NCBI GenBank assembly: GCA_041674745.1
Contig: JBAYVD010000015.1
Location: 1 to 64,000, forward strand
Direction of reading: 5' to 3'
Source of the DNA: UBA2040 sp041674745
GTDB lineage: Bacteria; Bacteroidota; Bacteroidia; Flavobacteriales_D; Crocinitomicaceae
Length of the DNA stretch: 64,000 bases
The notes beneath the pieces are model-generated. The model ran no database searches and was not told the origin of the DNA. It saw nothing but the letters and a program-made list of their open reading frames with translations. Positions 34,126-43,207 of the stretch are shown in pieces (positions within the stretch are counted from its first letter, which is position 1; every line of letters starts with the position of its first letter). A program made the position numbers and the translations under genes.

Positions 34126-36234
34126 ATGACGCAATTAGAATTTGTCAAAAACGAAGTTTCCGCAAGCGACAAAGCGATTCAAAATACAACCGCACTTTTA
34201 AAAGAAGGTGCCACGATTCCTTTTATTTCGAGATACCGGAAAGAAATGACCGGCGGTTTGGACGAAGTTGTGGTGGGACAGATTCGGGATGCTTTGAAAT
34301 CCTACGATGAAATTTGTGCACGACAAAAAACGATTCTCCATGCCATTGATGAACAAGGGAAATTGGACGATGTCTTGAAACAAAAAATTGAAAATTGTTT
34401 CGTGGTCCAAGCTTTGGAAGATTTGTATTTGCCCTACAAACAAAAACGTCAAACAAAAGGCGACAAAGCCAAGAAATTGGGATTGGAACCTTTGGCGCGG
34501 ATGATTATGTCACAACGCGGCGGAGATCCGTATCAAATGGCCGATCGATTTGTGAAAGGCGATGTAATTGATGAAGACATGGCGTTGGAAGGAGCGCGCG
34601 ACATTATTGCCGAATGGATCAATGAAAATGCTTCCTTGCGCGATCGCTTGCGAAATCATTACCGCAGAAAAGGAATGATTCAAAGTAAATTGGTGAAAGG
34701 AAAAGAGGAGGAAGCTCAGACCTACAAAGATTATTTCGACTTCTCGGAACCCTTGTACCGTTGTGCTTCGCATCGTTTTTTAGCAATTTCACGCGCGGAC
34801 AAAGAAGGTTTGTTGAAAGTAAAAATCAATGTGGAATCAGAAGATTGTATTGACATGATCGAACGGTTTTTCGTGAAAGGTCAAGATGAGTGCGCAACAC
34901 AAGTCGCGAAAGCATGCAAAGAAGCGTATCAGCGTTTGTTGAGTTCCTCGATTGAAAACGAAATCATGTCGGAAGCAAAAGAAAAAGCCGACAAAGAAGC
35001 GTTGAAAATATTTACGGGTAATTTGCGCCAATTGTTGTTGGCACCGCCATTGGGCAACAAACGAATTTTGGCGATTGATCCAGGATTTAGAACGGGTTGC
35101 AAAGTCGTAGTGGTGGACGAATCGGGAACGCTTTTAACGAATGCTACGATTTACCCGCATCCACCGCAAAAAGAATTTGGTACAGCACAAAGTAAAATTG
35201 CCCAATTGGTGCAAGCCTACAAAGTGGAAGCCATTGCCATTGGTGACGCAACGGCTGGCCGAGAAACAGAGAAATTTGTGCAAGGCATTCGTTTCGACCG
35301 CGAATTGCAAGTATTTGTGGTGCGTGAAGATGGCGCATCGATTTATTCCGCCAGTCCGATAGCACGAAAAGAATTTCCAGATTACGATGTCACAGTTCGT
35401 GGTGCGGTTTCTATCGGTCGACGTTTGATGGATCCTCTAGCGGAATTGGTGAAAATTGATCCCAAATCCTTGGGCGTAGGTTCGTACCAACACGAAGTAA
35501 ATCAAACCTGGTTGAAAACGGCCTTGGACGATGTGGTGATTTCCTGCGTGAATGGAGTAGGCGTAGATGTCAACACAGCTTCGACCTATTTGTTGCAATA
35601 TGTTTCTGGATTGGGACCTACTTTGGCGGATAATATCGTAAAATACAGAACCGAAAATGGTGCTTTCAAATCTCGTAAATCGTTGAAGGAAGTGCCTCGA
35701 ATGGGCGATAAAGCTTTCGAACAAGCCGCTGGATTTTTGCGCGTTCGAGAAGGAGAACATCCTTTGGACAATAGCGCCGTTCACCCAGAAAGTTATGCGG
35801 TAGCCGAGAAAATTGCGAAAAAAGCGAATATGACTTTGGCGGAATTGATCGGCAATGAAAAAGTCTTGCAAGGCTTAAACAAAACCGATTTTACAGAAAT
35901 CGACGGATTTACTTTTGAAGACATCGTTTCGGAATTGAAAAAACCGGGCCGTGATCCAAGAAAACAAGCCAAAGTTCTGAGTTTCGACAACCGAATTTCC
36001 AAAATTGAAGATTTGGTGGAAGGCATGATTTTGCCAGGAATAGTTACGAACGTTACAGCTTTTGGTGCTTTCGTAAACATCGGCATCAAAGAAAATGGTT
36101 TGATTCACAAATCTCAATTGTCAGATTCGTATGTCGAAGATCCATCCACCATGATTGCGTTGCACGAACATGTGGAAGTAAAAGTGATGGAAATTGATGT
36201 GGCTAGAAAACGGGTGGGATTGAAGAAGTTGTAA
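34126..36234 (+). CDS. tex: Tex family RNA-binding transcription accessory protein
   Basis: A 702-residue cytoplasmic nucleic-acid-binding protein related to Tex/Spt6. Domains in order: N-terminal helical Tex domain (~1-190), a YqgF/RNase H-like domain (~315-440, 'ILAIDPGFRTGCKVVVVD', 'AIGDATAGRETE'), helix-hairpin-helix repeats (~480-560, 'VDVNTASTYLLQYVSGLGP', 'EVPRMGDKAFEQAAGFL'), and a C-terminal S1 RNA-binding domain (~630-702, 'ILPGIVTNVTAFGAFVNIG'). The S1 domain ends the protein with no extra tail. Start 'MTQLEFVK' is chosen on the basis of the promoter position. A repeat element begins 6 bp after its stop. Confidence 0.95.
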   Translation: MTQLEFVKNEVSASDKAIQNTTALLKEGATIPFISRYRKEMTGGLDEVVVGQIRDALKSYDEICARQKTILHAIDEQGKLDDVLKQKIENCFVVQALEDLYLPYKQKRQTKGDKAKKLGLEPLARMIMSQRGGDPYQMADRFVKGDVIDEDMALEGARDIIAEWINENASLRDRLRNHYRRKGMIQSKLVKGKEEEAQTYKDYFDFSEPLYRCASHRFLAISRADKEGLLKVKINVESEDCIDMIERFFVKGQDECATQVAKACKEAYQRLLSSSIENEIMSEAKEKADKEALKIFTGNLRQLLLAPPLGNKRILAIDPGFRTGCKVVVVDESGTLLTNATIYPHPPQKEFGTAQSKIAQLVQAYKVEAIAIGDATAGRETEKFVQGIRFDRELQVFVVREDGASIYSASPIARKEFPDYDVTVRGAVSIGRRLMDPLAELVKIDPKSLGVGSYQHEVNQTWLKTALDDVVISCVNGVGVDVNTASTYLLQYVSGLGPTLADNIVKYRTENGAFKSRKSLKEVPRMGDKAFEQAAGFLRVREGEHPLDNSAVHPESYAVAEKIAKKANMTLAELIGNEKVLQGLNKTDFTEIDGFTFEDIVSELKKPGRDPRKQAKVLSFDNRISKIEDLVEGMILPGIVTNVTAFGAFVNIGIKENGLIHKSQLSDSYVEDPSTMIALHEHVEVKVMEIDVARKRVGLKKL

Positions 36235-36240
36235 GTGAAG

Positions 36241-36485
36241 AAGTTGCGAGTTGCAAGTTGATTCGCTTTGCGACTCTTCAAGTTCTGTGTGCTTATTTTT
36301 GCTGTTTTTTCTTCGAAAAATCACAGGGCAAATTATTTGCGAAGCAAAGTTAAGCGTCCAGAACTTGCAACTTTGAATTGGCAAAGCCAAGAACTTGCAA
36401 CTTTTCCTTGAAGAAATCCAAACAATAAGCGTCCAGAACTTGTAACTTTGAATTGGCGAAGCCAAGAACTTGCAACTTGCAACTT
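36241..36485. repeat. MITE-like repeat, copy 2 (two internal units)
   Basis: Homologous along its whole length to 31225-31548. The left TIR is 36241-36259 (one mismatch) and the right TIR 36467-36485; internal units begin at 36350 and 36425 (75-bp period). Unlike copy 1 it lies in front of a gene, 34 bp upstream of the phosphatase start. Confidence 0.85.
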
Positions 36486-36501
36486 TTTTCCTGTAACTTT
36501 A
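36470..36501 (+). promoter_or_regulatory. Putative phosphatase promoter at the repeat edge
   Basis: TTG (36470-36472) lies inside the right TIR of the repeat; after 21 nt follows TAACTTTA (36494-36501), 17 nt before the ATG at 36519. The -33 would then be donated by the repeat. Confidence 0.45.
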
Positions 36502-36518
36502 ACGAAAAAACTTTCTCA

Positions 36519-38162
36519 ATGCGAAGCATACTCTTATTTCTAGCGCTTATTTTATTTTCAGGAACTCTTTTCAGCCAAAGCAAATCTGCTCCCAAATTGG
36601 TGGTTGGAATCGTTGTCGACCAAATGGTGTACGATTATTTGTACCGGTTTCAAGATCGTTTTTCCAAAGGCGGATTTCTGAAATTGATGAACGAAGGAAC
36701 GAATTGTCGGAATACACAATACAATTACGTACCGACATTTACAGGTCCGGGACACGCTTCCATTTATACCGGAACAACGCCCAATCAACATGGAATTGTC
36801 GGCAACGATTGGTACGACCGCGATCAGCAATCTGCCGTAAATTGTGTGACGGATTCATCTGTAAATTCTGTTGGAACGGAGTCGAATGATGGGTTGCGCT
36901 CACCGAGAAACCTGAATTGCATGACCATTACCGATCAATTGAAAGTGACGTATGCAAAATCGAAAGTGATTTCCGTTTCCATCAAGGACCGAAGCGCCGT
37001 TTTACCAGGCGGACACATGAGCGATGGTTCGTATTGGTACGATTATGCGACGGGAAAATTCATCACCAGCGATTTTTACAAAAAACAATTGCCTGCCTAC
37101 GTTGACCAATTTAACCAGAAAGAATATCCAAAATCCGTGATGGGAAATACCTGGAATACCTTGTATCCAATTGAAACCTATTCCGCCAGTGGACCAGATG
37201 ATACACGATACGAGGTGGTGTTGCCAAACAAAACTTCAGCGACTTTTCCTTATAATTTCAATGCGATTGCGACGGAAAAATCCCAATTCAATTTGTTTAC
37301 CATTACGCCGTGGGCGAATACGTATTTGACTGATTTTGCCCTGACCGCTTTGGTAAATGAAAATTTAGGCAAAGGAGAAGCCAGCGATTTCTTGTGCATT
37401 AGTTACTCCACGCCGGATATTGCAGGTCACGCTTTTGGTCCGTACAGTGTGGAAATGGAAGACATGTATTTGCGTTTGGATTTGGAAATACAGCGGTTGT
37501 TGGAAGCAATCAAACAACAAGTCGGTAAAAATGCAGTCGTCTTTTTAACAGCAGATCACGCCGTCGTTCCGGTTCCAGAATGGTTGACAGATCATCATTT
37601 GCCGGGCGGTTATGCTTTTTTGAAAGAAAACATGCTCGAATTGCAAGAAGCCGTGAAAGTGAAATTCGGGGCTGATTTCATCGCAATCGAAGAAAATAAC
37701 AACATTTATCTCAACGAAGAGTTGATTGATTTTATGGAAGCGGACAAGTCTGTGATTGAAAATTTTATCGCAAAAGAAGTGCGCAAGTGGGAAGGTGTAA
37801 AATATGTTTTCACGTCGGAAGATTTGAGCCGAGCAAGTGCGGGCGACCAATTTGCTGAAATGGTAAAAAACGGTTTTGATCCAATTCGCAGTGGAAACGT
37901 TTTGTTCATGTTGGCGCCGGGTTATTTGCCAAAATCAGCCGATTCAGAAAGCTCAAGAAAAGGTACCAGCCATGGTTCGCCTTACAATTATGACACCCAT
38001 GTTCCTTTGTTGTGGTATGGCAAAAACATCCCAAAACAGGAGATTTTTGAACGAGTAGAGATAACCGATATTGTACCAACCTTGACGCATATTTTGAATT
38101 TGCAAAAACCAGCCTGCACCACTGGTGAACCAATTTTGCCAATTTTAAACAAGAAAAAATAG
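36519..38162 (+). CDS. PafA-like alkaline phosphatase/nucleotide pyrophosphatase family protein
   Basis: A 547-residue exported phosphomonoesterase of the PafA type (alkaline phosphatase superfamily). Signal peptide 1-20 (ending 'TLFSQ'). Metal and active-site residues visible: Asp34 ('GIVVDQMVYDYL'), nucleophile Thr75 in 'YVPTFTGPGHASIYTG', 'SYSTPDIAGHAFGP' (Asp, His), 'FLTADHAVVPVPEW' (Asp-His) and 'GSPYNYDTHVPLLW' (His). PafA is known in Flavobacteria as a constitutive periplasmic phosphatase releasing phosphate from organic esters. Starts upstream of 36519 would fall in the repeat and are rejected. The next gene starts 13 bp after the stop and may be co-transcribed. Confidence 0.93.
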   Translation: MRSILLFLALILFSGTLFSQSKSAPKLVVGIVVDQMVYDYLYRFQDRFSKGGFLKLMNEGTNCRNTQYNYVPTFTGPGHASIYTGTTPNQHGIVGNDWYDRDQQSAVNCVTDSSVNSVGTESNDGLRSPRNLNCMTITDQLKVTYAKSKVISVSIKDRSAVLPGGHMSDGSYWYDYATGKFITSDFYKKQLPAYVDQFNQKEYPKSVMGNTWNTLYPIETYSASGPDDTRYEVVLPNKTSATFPYNFNAIATEKSQFNLFTITPWANTYLTDFALTALVNENLGKGEASDFLCISYSTPDIAGHAFGPYSVEMEDMYLRLDLEIQRLLEAIKQQVGKNAVVFLTADHAVVPVPEWLTDHHLPGGYAFLKENMLELQEAVKVKFGADFIAIEENNNIYLNEELIDFMEADKSVIENFIAKEVRKWEGVKYVFTSEDLSRASAGDQFAEMVKNGFDPIRSGNVLFMLAPGYLPKSADSESSRKGTSHGSPYNYDTHVPLLWYGKNIPKQEIFERVEITDIVPTLTHILNLQKPACTTGEPILPILNKKK

Positions 38163-38175
38163 TCATTTATTTTCC

Positions 38176-38805
38176 ATGTCAATTCTTGCTAAATACATTG
38201 CCTTGGGCGAAAACCAAACCCAAGATTTCAAATTCGCCATTGACGATCAAAAAAAGATTGCGCGAACGTTGGTGGCATTTGCCAATACAGATGGTGGTCG
38301 ATTGTTGATAGGCGTAAAAGACAACGGCAAAATTGTGGGATGCAATCCAGAGGAAGAATTTCACATGATAGAAGGCGCCGTACAACTCTATTGTCAGCCG
38401 CCAATGGAATTCCAAAGTCAAGTGCATCAAGAAGGATTCCGAATGGTGTTGGAAGTCATCGTGGAAGGCAATCCAAAACGACCTTTTCGCGCGTTGGACG
38501 AAGATGGGAAATGGAAATCGTATTTCCGGAAAGAAGACAATACAGCCCTGGTCAATAAGATACTTTTTAAAGTTTGGCAACACCAAGAGCGGAAAACTGC
38601 GCGTCCAGAAACCTTTGGAGATGAGGAATTAACCTTGCTGCAACTCTTCAATCAAGCCGACGCAATCACTTTAAGTCAATTGTACAGAAAGTCAAATTTG
38701 CCCATGAAAAAAGTGGATCATTGGTTGGCACTTTTCGTCTGTTGGGGTTTAGTCGAAATGCAATTTGACGGCGTAAAAGCAGTCTATTTAGCAGCAGAAA
38801 TCTAA
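38176..38805 (+). CDS. AlbA_2 (Schlafen-like) DNA/ATP-binding domain protein
   Basis: A 209-residue protein with an N-terminal AlbA_2/divergent AAA_4 domain (~1-130): 'GENQTQDFKFAIDDQKKIAR' is the E-x-x-x-x-D/E-F-K opening and 'LVAFANTDGGRLLIGVKDNG' the family hallmark. The C-terminal ~70 residues look like a winged helix ('LLQLFNQADAITLSQLYRKS', 'VDHWLALFVCWGLVEMQ'). Such proteins are usually called putative transcriptional regulators or nucleic-acid-binding proteins; the true role is unclear. It directly follows the PafA gene (13 bp). Confidence 0.85.
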   Translation: MSILAKYIALGENQTQDFKFAIDDQKKIARTLVAFANTDGGRLLIGVKDNGKIVGCNPEEEFHMIEGAVQLYCQPPMEFQSQVHQEGFRMVLEVIVEGNPKRPFRALDEDGKWKSYFRKEDNTALVNKILFKVWQHQERKTARPETFGDEELTLLQLFNQADAITLSQLYRKSNLPMKKVDHWLALFVCWGLVEMQFDGVKAVYLAAEI

Positions 38806-38892
38806 CTTCAAAAAGTTAATAAACCAGCCTTCTTGTGTATATGTTTTTTCATAATAAAGCTTAATTTCTAAGGAAATCAGGGTTTTAGTTCT

Positions 38893-38900
38893 TATCTTTA
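38893..38900 (+). promoter_or_regulatory. -7-like element before the 64-residue gene
   Basis: TATCTTTA lies 40 nt before the ATG at 38941. No TTG at suitable spacing. The 135-bp intergene holds nothing else I recognise. Confidence 0.3.
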
Positions 38901-38940
38901 GGGACTCAAATAGTAATAATTTAGAATTTTAAAATAAGAA

Positions 38941-39135
38941 ATGGGTAGACCAGCAACAAAGCCAGCGAAACTAAGAGATGGATTTTACATTGAAGTAAAA
39001 AACCAAGGTAGTTCGGGCGTTTTAGTAAGACGGGACACCAGAGAACAAATGATTATGGCGGCAGAAGATTATGCGCGCACGAAAGTTGTGAATGTTCTTG
39101 GTGAAATGAGAAGTGATAAATGGGTTAAAGAATAA
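38941..39135 (+). CDS. Small basic protein of unknown function
   Basis: A 64-residue protein of unrecognised family. It opens 'MGRPATKPAKLRDGFYIEV', with a GRP core like an AT-hook, then a strand-turn-strand ('VLVRRDTREQ') and a helix ('MIMAAEDYARTKVVNVLGEM'). The composition is basic and there is no signal peptide, so it is probably cytoplasmic and might bind nucleic acid. The reading frame is supported by the strong terminator with a UUCG tetraloop 22 bp after its stop and by separation from both neighbours. Confidence 0.65.
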   Translation: MGRPATKPAKLRDGFYIEVKNQGSSGVLVRRDTREQMIMAAEDYARTKVVNVLGEMRSDKWVKE

Positions 39136-39157
39136 CCACTATATTTTAATAACATTT

Positions 39158-39181
39158 GGCTTTCTTCGGAAGGCCTTTTTT
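39158..39181 (+). terminator. Intrinsic terminator with UUCG tetraloop
   Basis: Stem GGCTTTC (39158-39164) / GAAGGCC (39169-39175), with one G-T pair closing on the stable C(UUCG)G loop, then T6. Confidence 0.9.
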
Positions 39182-39196
39182 GTGTCCCAATTTTAC

Positions 39197-39204
39197 TAAT
39201 TTCA
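39197..39204 (+). promoter_or_regulatory. -7-like element directly before the start codon (leaderless type)
   Basis: TAATTTCA, then ACCT (4 nt) and the ATG at 39209. The upstream terminator ends at 39181, so a promoter must lie in this short gap. Confidence 0.4.
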
Positions 39205-39208
39205 ACCT

Positions 39209-40078
39209 ATGAAAAAACGATTTTTACCCTGGATAGTATTATTTTTCATCTTGCTCATCTGCGTTCCTTTGTTGGTGAAAAGTGGAAATGTCGCCTCAGC
39301 GAAATTCGTTGGGTTTATTACAGTTGCGGGCGTTTCCATCGCTTTGTGGATTTGGCGCAAACAAACCATTCGGTTGAATGCCAGAAATGCACGCGTAGCG
39401 CTGAATCTAAATGATCGTTTTTGGTTAGAACGACATATTCCATTTTACAAAGAATTGAGTAAATCAGACCGCAAAGTTTTCGAAGATAGAATAGGATTAT
39501 TTCTCTCAGATGTAGCGGTTACCGAAATAGACAAAGAGACACCCGACAAAGAAACCTGTTTGTATGTTGCCAGTTCGGCTGTTTTTGCCTTTTGGGGTTT
39601 GCCTTTCTGGAATTACGGTAAATTGCGCGAAGTCCTGGTTTACCCGAACAATTATACCGACAAAAAAGTAATTGGTCAAGCCGGATACATTCAAGGAGAA
39701 GTACACCACGGTGGCATGATGAACAATACCATGATTCTTTCATTAACCGCCTTGAAAATGGGTTTTTCAAATCACAACGACGGTCACAATGTGGGCGTGC
39801 ACGAGTTTGCTCATTTGTTAGACAAAGTCGATGGATCCATTGATGGCTTTCCAGCTGGAATGGACAAAATTACCCGAAAAGTTTGGGCAAACGTGATTGC
39901 CAAAGAAATGAAAGACATCCAGAAAGGGAAAAGTGATATCAATCCCTACGCACTGACAAATGAAGCGGAATTTTTTGCTGTTTTAACCGAATATTACCGC
40001 GAAAAACCAGAGAAATTAAAGGAGCGGCATCCGGAAATTTTTGAGGTTTTGGATGATTATTTTAGTGGGAAAGAATAG
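39209..40078 (+). CDS. MtfA/M90-type zinc peptidase with N-terminal membrane helices
   Basis: A 289-residue protein with two N-terminal hydrophobic segments (~6-23 and ~33-50), then a soluble domain of the MtfA (M90, formerly DUF980) family. The zinc motif is H198-E199-F-A-H202 ('NVGVHEFAHLLDKVDG'), and the third ligand is in 'TNEAEFFAVLTEYYREKPE' (~251-253). 'DGFPAGMD' after the motif is typical. In E. coli MtfA binds the Mlc repressor and has aminopeptidase activity; here the membrane anchor is an addition also common in Bacteroidota. It stands alone between a terminator and a 192-bp intergene. Confidence 0.88.
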   Translation: MKKRFLPWIVLFFILLICVPLLVKSGNVASAKFVGFITVAGVSIALWIWRKQTIRLNARNARVALNLNDRFWLERHIPFYKELSKSDRKVFEDRIGLFLSDVAVTEIDKETPDKETCLYVASSAVFAFWGLPFWNYGKLREVLVYPNNYTDKKVIGQAGYIQGEVHHGGMMNNTMILSLTALKMGFSNHNDGHNVGVHEFAHLLDKVDGSIDGFPAGMDKITRKVWANVIAKEMKDIQKGKSDINPYALTNEAEFFAVLTEYYREKPEKLKERHPEIFEVLDDYFSGKE

Positions 40079-40169
40079 CGCTAAACCCCTTGTTAAAACT
40101 GAACTTTTGTTACTTTTTTGATCGTAAAATTTATTTTTATCAATTCGAATTTCATGGCATTTTTTACTC

Positions 40170-40177
40170 TAATTTTG
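40170..40177 (+). promoter_or_regulatory. -7 element upstream of the antiporter gene
   Basis: TAATTTTG matches TAnnTTTG. It would give a leader of about 85 nt before the ATG at 40271, which contains a small dyad (TTCTT…AAGAA near 40240-40253). The rest of the 192-bp intergene shows nothing recognisable. Confidence 0.4.
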
Positions 40178-40270
40178 ATTCGGATTAAGAAATTAAATTG
40201 CTGACATCGTTACGGCTATTTTCATCTCATAATCTTTCTTTTTTAAAGAAGAATTTAGCAGATTATTGTC

Positions 40271-41488
40271 ATGGAAATCGCGTCTTTTCAATTGCCTTTT
40301 TTTACCAATCTTTTAATTTTACTTGTTTCCGCCCGTTTTTTAGGTGAACTATTTGAACGCATGAAACAACCGGCGATGATTGGGGAGATTCTTGCGGGAA
40401 TTATTTTGGGGCCAAGCTTGTTTAATTTCATTCATCGCACTGAGGACATCAAAGTAATTTCTGAATTGGGAATTTTCCTTTTGGTTATTCTGGCTGGTTT
40501 GGAAATTAACATTGAAGATATTTTAAAATCGCTGCGTGGCAAAAACATTGTCATTTCTATATTGGCCTTTTTCCTTCCCATTTTAAGTGGTTTTGCGGTG
40601 GGTTATTTTTATGGACAAGCGGTGATGACGACCGCCTTTATTGGCTTGTGCGTTGCCATTACGGCCTTACCCGTTAGCATTCGGATTTTAATGGATTTGG
40701 GAAAATTGAATTCAGAAATTGGTCAAAAAATAATTTCCGTCGCCATTTTTGATGATGTGTTGGCACTGACAATTTTAGGCGTATTACTCAATTTGCAAGA
40801 TACAGACATGTCGATTTGGTCCATTGCAAAAGTTACGTCGATCTCCTTATTGAAGCTTTTTGTTTTTATTACTTTTTTGAGTCTGGCCTATTATTTCATT
40901 CGAAAAGTCACCAACAAGGGCAACTATTTTGAGGTTTCATTGGACAAATTGCTTCATTTTTTAAAAGGAAAAGAGCCGCTTTTCGCTTTGTTTTTTGCCT
41001 TTGTATTGTTGTTTTCAACAATTACTGAATCGCTCGGTTTTCATTTTATTATTGGTGCATTTTTCGCGTCCATGATCATCAGCGACTCCGTCATTGGGAA
41101 GGAAAATTTGAAAACCATTGAAAAAACCACCAGCAGTTTGGCCATGGGTTTTTTAGCGCCCATCTTTTTCGCTGGAATTGGACTCGAATTTAATTTGGGT
41201 TCTATTTCTAATTACGGTTTGATGATTACAATCGTGCTGGTCTCTTATTTGTCCAAAATTTTGGGAGGATACATTGGTGGAAGTATTGCAGGATTGGGTG
41301 GAAGAAAATCCTTGACGATTGGCGTTGGTTTAAATGCAAGAGGAATTATGGAATTGGTGATTGCCAATATTGCCTACAAGGCAGAATTGATCACCTTGGA
41401 AATATTTTCCATTCTCGTAATTATGGGAATTTTAACCACGATTACCACGCCGATGATGTTGAAACGAAGCTTTGATCGATTGCTTTAA
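40271..41488 (+). CDS. CPA2 family cation:proton antiporter (Kef/NapA type)
   Basis: A 405-residue integral membrane protein with about 12 helices spanning the whole length and no C-terminal TrkA-N/RCK domain. Family features: 'RMKQPAMIGEILAGIILGPS' near the N-terminus, 'SELGIFLLVILAGLEINIED', 'CVAITALPVSIRILMDLG', 'FHFIIGAFFASMIISDSVI', and the late 'GLNARGIMELVIANIAYKA'. It probably exchanges Na+ or K+ for protons across the inner membrane, which would fit with the Na+ cycle of the nqr operon, but the ion is not determined. Its stop abuts the stop of the convergent methyltransferase gene. Confidence 0.9.
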   Translation: MEIASFQLPFFTNLLILLVSARFLGELFERMKQPAMIGEILAGIILGPSLFNFIHRTEDIKVISELGIFLLVILAGLEINIEDILKSLRGKNIVISILAFFLPILSGFAVGYFYGQAVMTTAFIGLCVAITALPVSIRILMDLGKLNSEIGQKIISVAIFDDVLALTILGVLLNLQDTDMSIWSIAKVTSISLLKLFVFITFLSLAYYFIRKVTNKGNYFEVSLDKLLHFLKGKEPLFALFFAFVLLFSTITESLGFHFIIGAFFASMIISDSVIGKENLKTIEKTTSSLAMGFLAPIFFAGIGLEFNLGSISNYGLMITIVLVSYLSKILGGYIGGSIAGLGGRKSLTIGVGLNARGIMELVIANIAYKAELITLEIFSILVIMGILTTITTPMMLKRSFDRLL

Positions 41489-42820
41489 TCAACTAATCTG
41501 ATTGCGAATTCGCCAATCTTTGTTCCACAAATTATTGAAACGATTGCCCAAGTTTTTTATAAACCCCAAGGGAATGGATTCGAAGGTGACAATCGTCAAT
41601 CCTTGCGGACCGGGAAGCGGAAACGTTTCATTTTTCAAATACAGCAAGGCTTGTTCGCGGGTCAATTCTATTTTTTGAACACTCGATTTCAATTGCGCAT
41701 GCAAGGCTAAATCGGGAGTAGGAATCAAACCTTTTCGAGCATTTTCGCCGACTTCGCAACCGATTTTCACAATGCGCAACTGTTGCTGCAAATGCACCAT
41801 GGGATCGGCAAATTTTTCAGGCAACACAAAGAACTTTTCACGCCATGTATAAACTTCCTTCCCAGACAAATCCAACCAATTTTCCAGCCCTAATTTTTCT
41901 TTGGATTTGGTGAAATCCTTGCTGGAAATGAGTTTTGTTTTTTGCACAGAATCGAATGCTTTTTGCAAAACGGCGAAATAATAGCCTTCTGTGTTTACCG
42001 TATGCGGAAAGCAATAGTAGCCCAGCTTTTCTCGGTCGCGTTGCAAGCCTAAAATGGGCATTTCCACCACTTTTTCGATGTCCAATGTATCCAACATCCA
42101 TTGCACGTTGTTTTCGTTCTCGTCGGCATTGAACGTACACGTACTATAAATCAAAAATCCTCCCGGTTTTAGGGTTTCCCACACATCGTGAACGATTCGC
42201 TTTTGTCGCGCGCAGCATAGATTCACATTGTCTTCCGACCACTCTTCTCGGGCATGCGGCGTTTTGCGAAACATACCTTCACCCGAACAAGGCGCGTCGA
42301 CCAGCATTACATCAAAAAAGTGCGGCAAACGGTCAAAATCTTTTGGATCATTGTTGGTGACAACCACATTGTCGACGCCCCATTTCGTTAAATTTTCGTG
42401 TAAAATTCTCGCTCGTGCTGTAATGACTTCGTTGGCGACAAGTAATCCTTCATTTTGCAAAAAGGAGGCAATCAAGGTGCTTTTTCCGCCGGGTGCAGCG
42501 CACAAATCCAATACAAACGGGTTTTCGGGAAGATCAAGACTTTTTAAAACACTGTCCAAAACCATCGAACCTGCCTCTTGCGGATAATAGGTGCCTGCAT
42601 GAAAAAGCGGATCCATCGTAAAAGACGGCCGTTCAGTTAAACGAAACGCATTTTCGCACCAAGCAATGGATTCTTCGTTTTGAAAAGCCGTAGTGGGTTT
42701 GAAAGGATTCTTGCGAATCGTCGTTGGCGCTTCGGTATTCAAAGCCGTTAACAATTTTTCCCCTAAAAAGGAATCTTCACGTACCCGTTTTTCAAACGAT
42801 GAGGGAAATGGAATTTGCAT
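41489..42820 (-). CDS. RsmF/NOL1-NOP2-Sun family RNA cytosine-C5 methyltransferase
   Basis: A 443-residue S-adenosylmethionine-dependent enzyme making 5-methylcytosine in rRNA or tRNA. Motif I 'VLDLCAAPGGKSTLIASF' (103-120), motif IV 'VDAPCSGEGMFRK' with Cys178, and motif VI 'IYSTCTFNADENE' with the catalytic Cys228 are intact. The C-terminal ~130 residues form the RsmF-type RNA-binding extension ('REQALLYLKNETFPLP', 'GLTIVTFESIPLGFIKNLG'), so an RsmF-like 16S rRNA target is likely. A -7 element TACTTTTA ends 4 nt before the ATG. It converges with the antiporter gene with no spacer. Confidence 0.93.
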   Translation of the reverse strand: MQIPFPSSFEKRVREDSFLGEKLLTALNTEAPTTIRKNPFKPTTAFQNEESIAWCENAFRLTERPSFTMDPLFHAGTYYPQEAGSMVLDSVLKSLDLPENPFVLDLCAAPGGKSTLIASFLQNEGLLVANEVITARARILHENLTKWGVDNVVVTNNDPKDFDRLPHFFDVMLVDAPCSGEGMFRKTPHAREEWSEDNVNLCCARQKRIVHDVWETLKPGGFLIYSTCTFNADENENNVQWMLDTLDIEKVVEMPILGLQRDREKLGYYCFPHTVNTEGYYFAVLQKAFDSVQKTKLISSKDFTKSKEKLGLENWLDLSGKEVYTWREKFFVLPEKFADPMVHLQQQLRIVKIGCEVGENARKGLIPTPDLALHAQLKSSVQKIELTREQALLYLKNETFPLPGPQGLTIVTFESIPLGFIKNLGNRFNNLWNKDWRIRNQIS

Positions 42821-42824
42821 GGTT

Positions 42825-42832
42825 TAAAAGTA
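42825..42832 (-). promoter_or_regulatory. -7-like element directly before the methyltransferase start (leaderless type)
   Basis: On the minus strand TACTTTTA, then AACC (4 nt) and the ATG at 42820. No TTG at 20-nt spacing. Confidence 0.4.
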
Positions 42833-43207
42833 GTGATTTTTGTGGTTTTGGAGACTGGAAGGATTTTGGATTATTTCGGTTTTGAGGGGAGTTATATTTC
42901 TGTGGAACTAAAAAAAAGAATCAAGTCAAAAATTTGTGGATTACCTATAAACTGCGCTACGATTAACACGCTCCCTTCTTTTTCTTTTTCGCCGTGAAAA
43001 AGAAAAAAGAAGCAAAAAGAAAAAACTCCCGCTACGGAAAGCCAAAGCTGATAAAATTGTCATTGGCGACCTTATCGGCGATCCTGCGCATGCTCGCTAT
43101 CGCTACCACACGCTCCGGCTTCCTCAAGGTGCCCACCAATGTCTGCATTTATCAACTTTCTCTTTCCTGAGGCGATTTCAACTCGCGAATAGGATTAGAA
43201 TCTAGCT
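42833..43207. other. Non-coding intergene with repeat-like debris
   Basis: No supported gene. Bases ~42960-43190 have a poly-purine stretch (AAAGAAAAAAGAAGC…) followed by a GC-richer segment ('CCCGCTACGGAAAGCC', 'GCTCGCTATCGCTACC') unlike the AT-rich flanks. The composition suggests a decayed dispersed repeat, but no second copy is in the window. Confidence 0.4.

Noticed and set aside
41489..41520. Shared terminator between antiporter and methyltransferase genes
   Set aside because: The stop codons abut and no stem with a T-run is visible at the junction.
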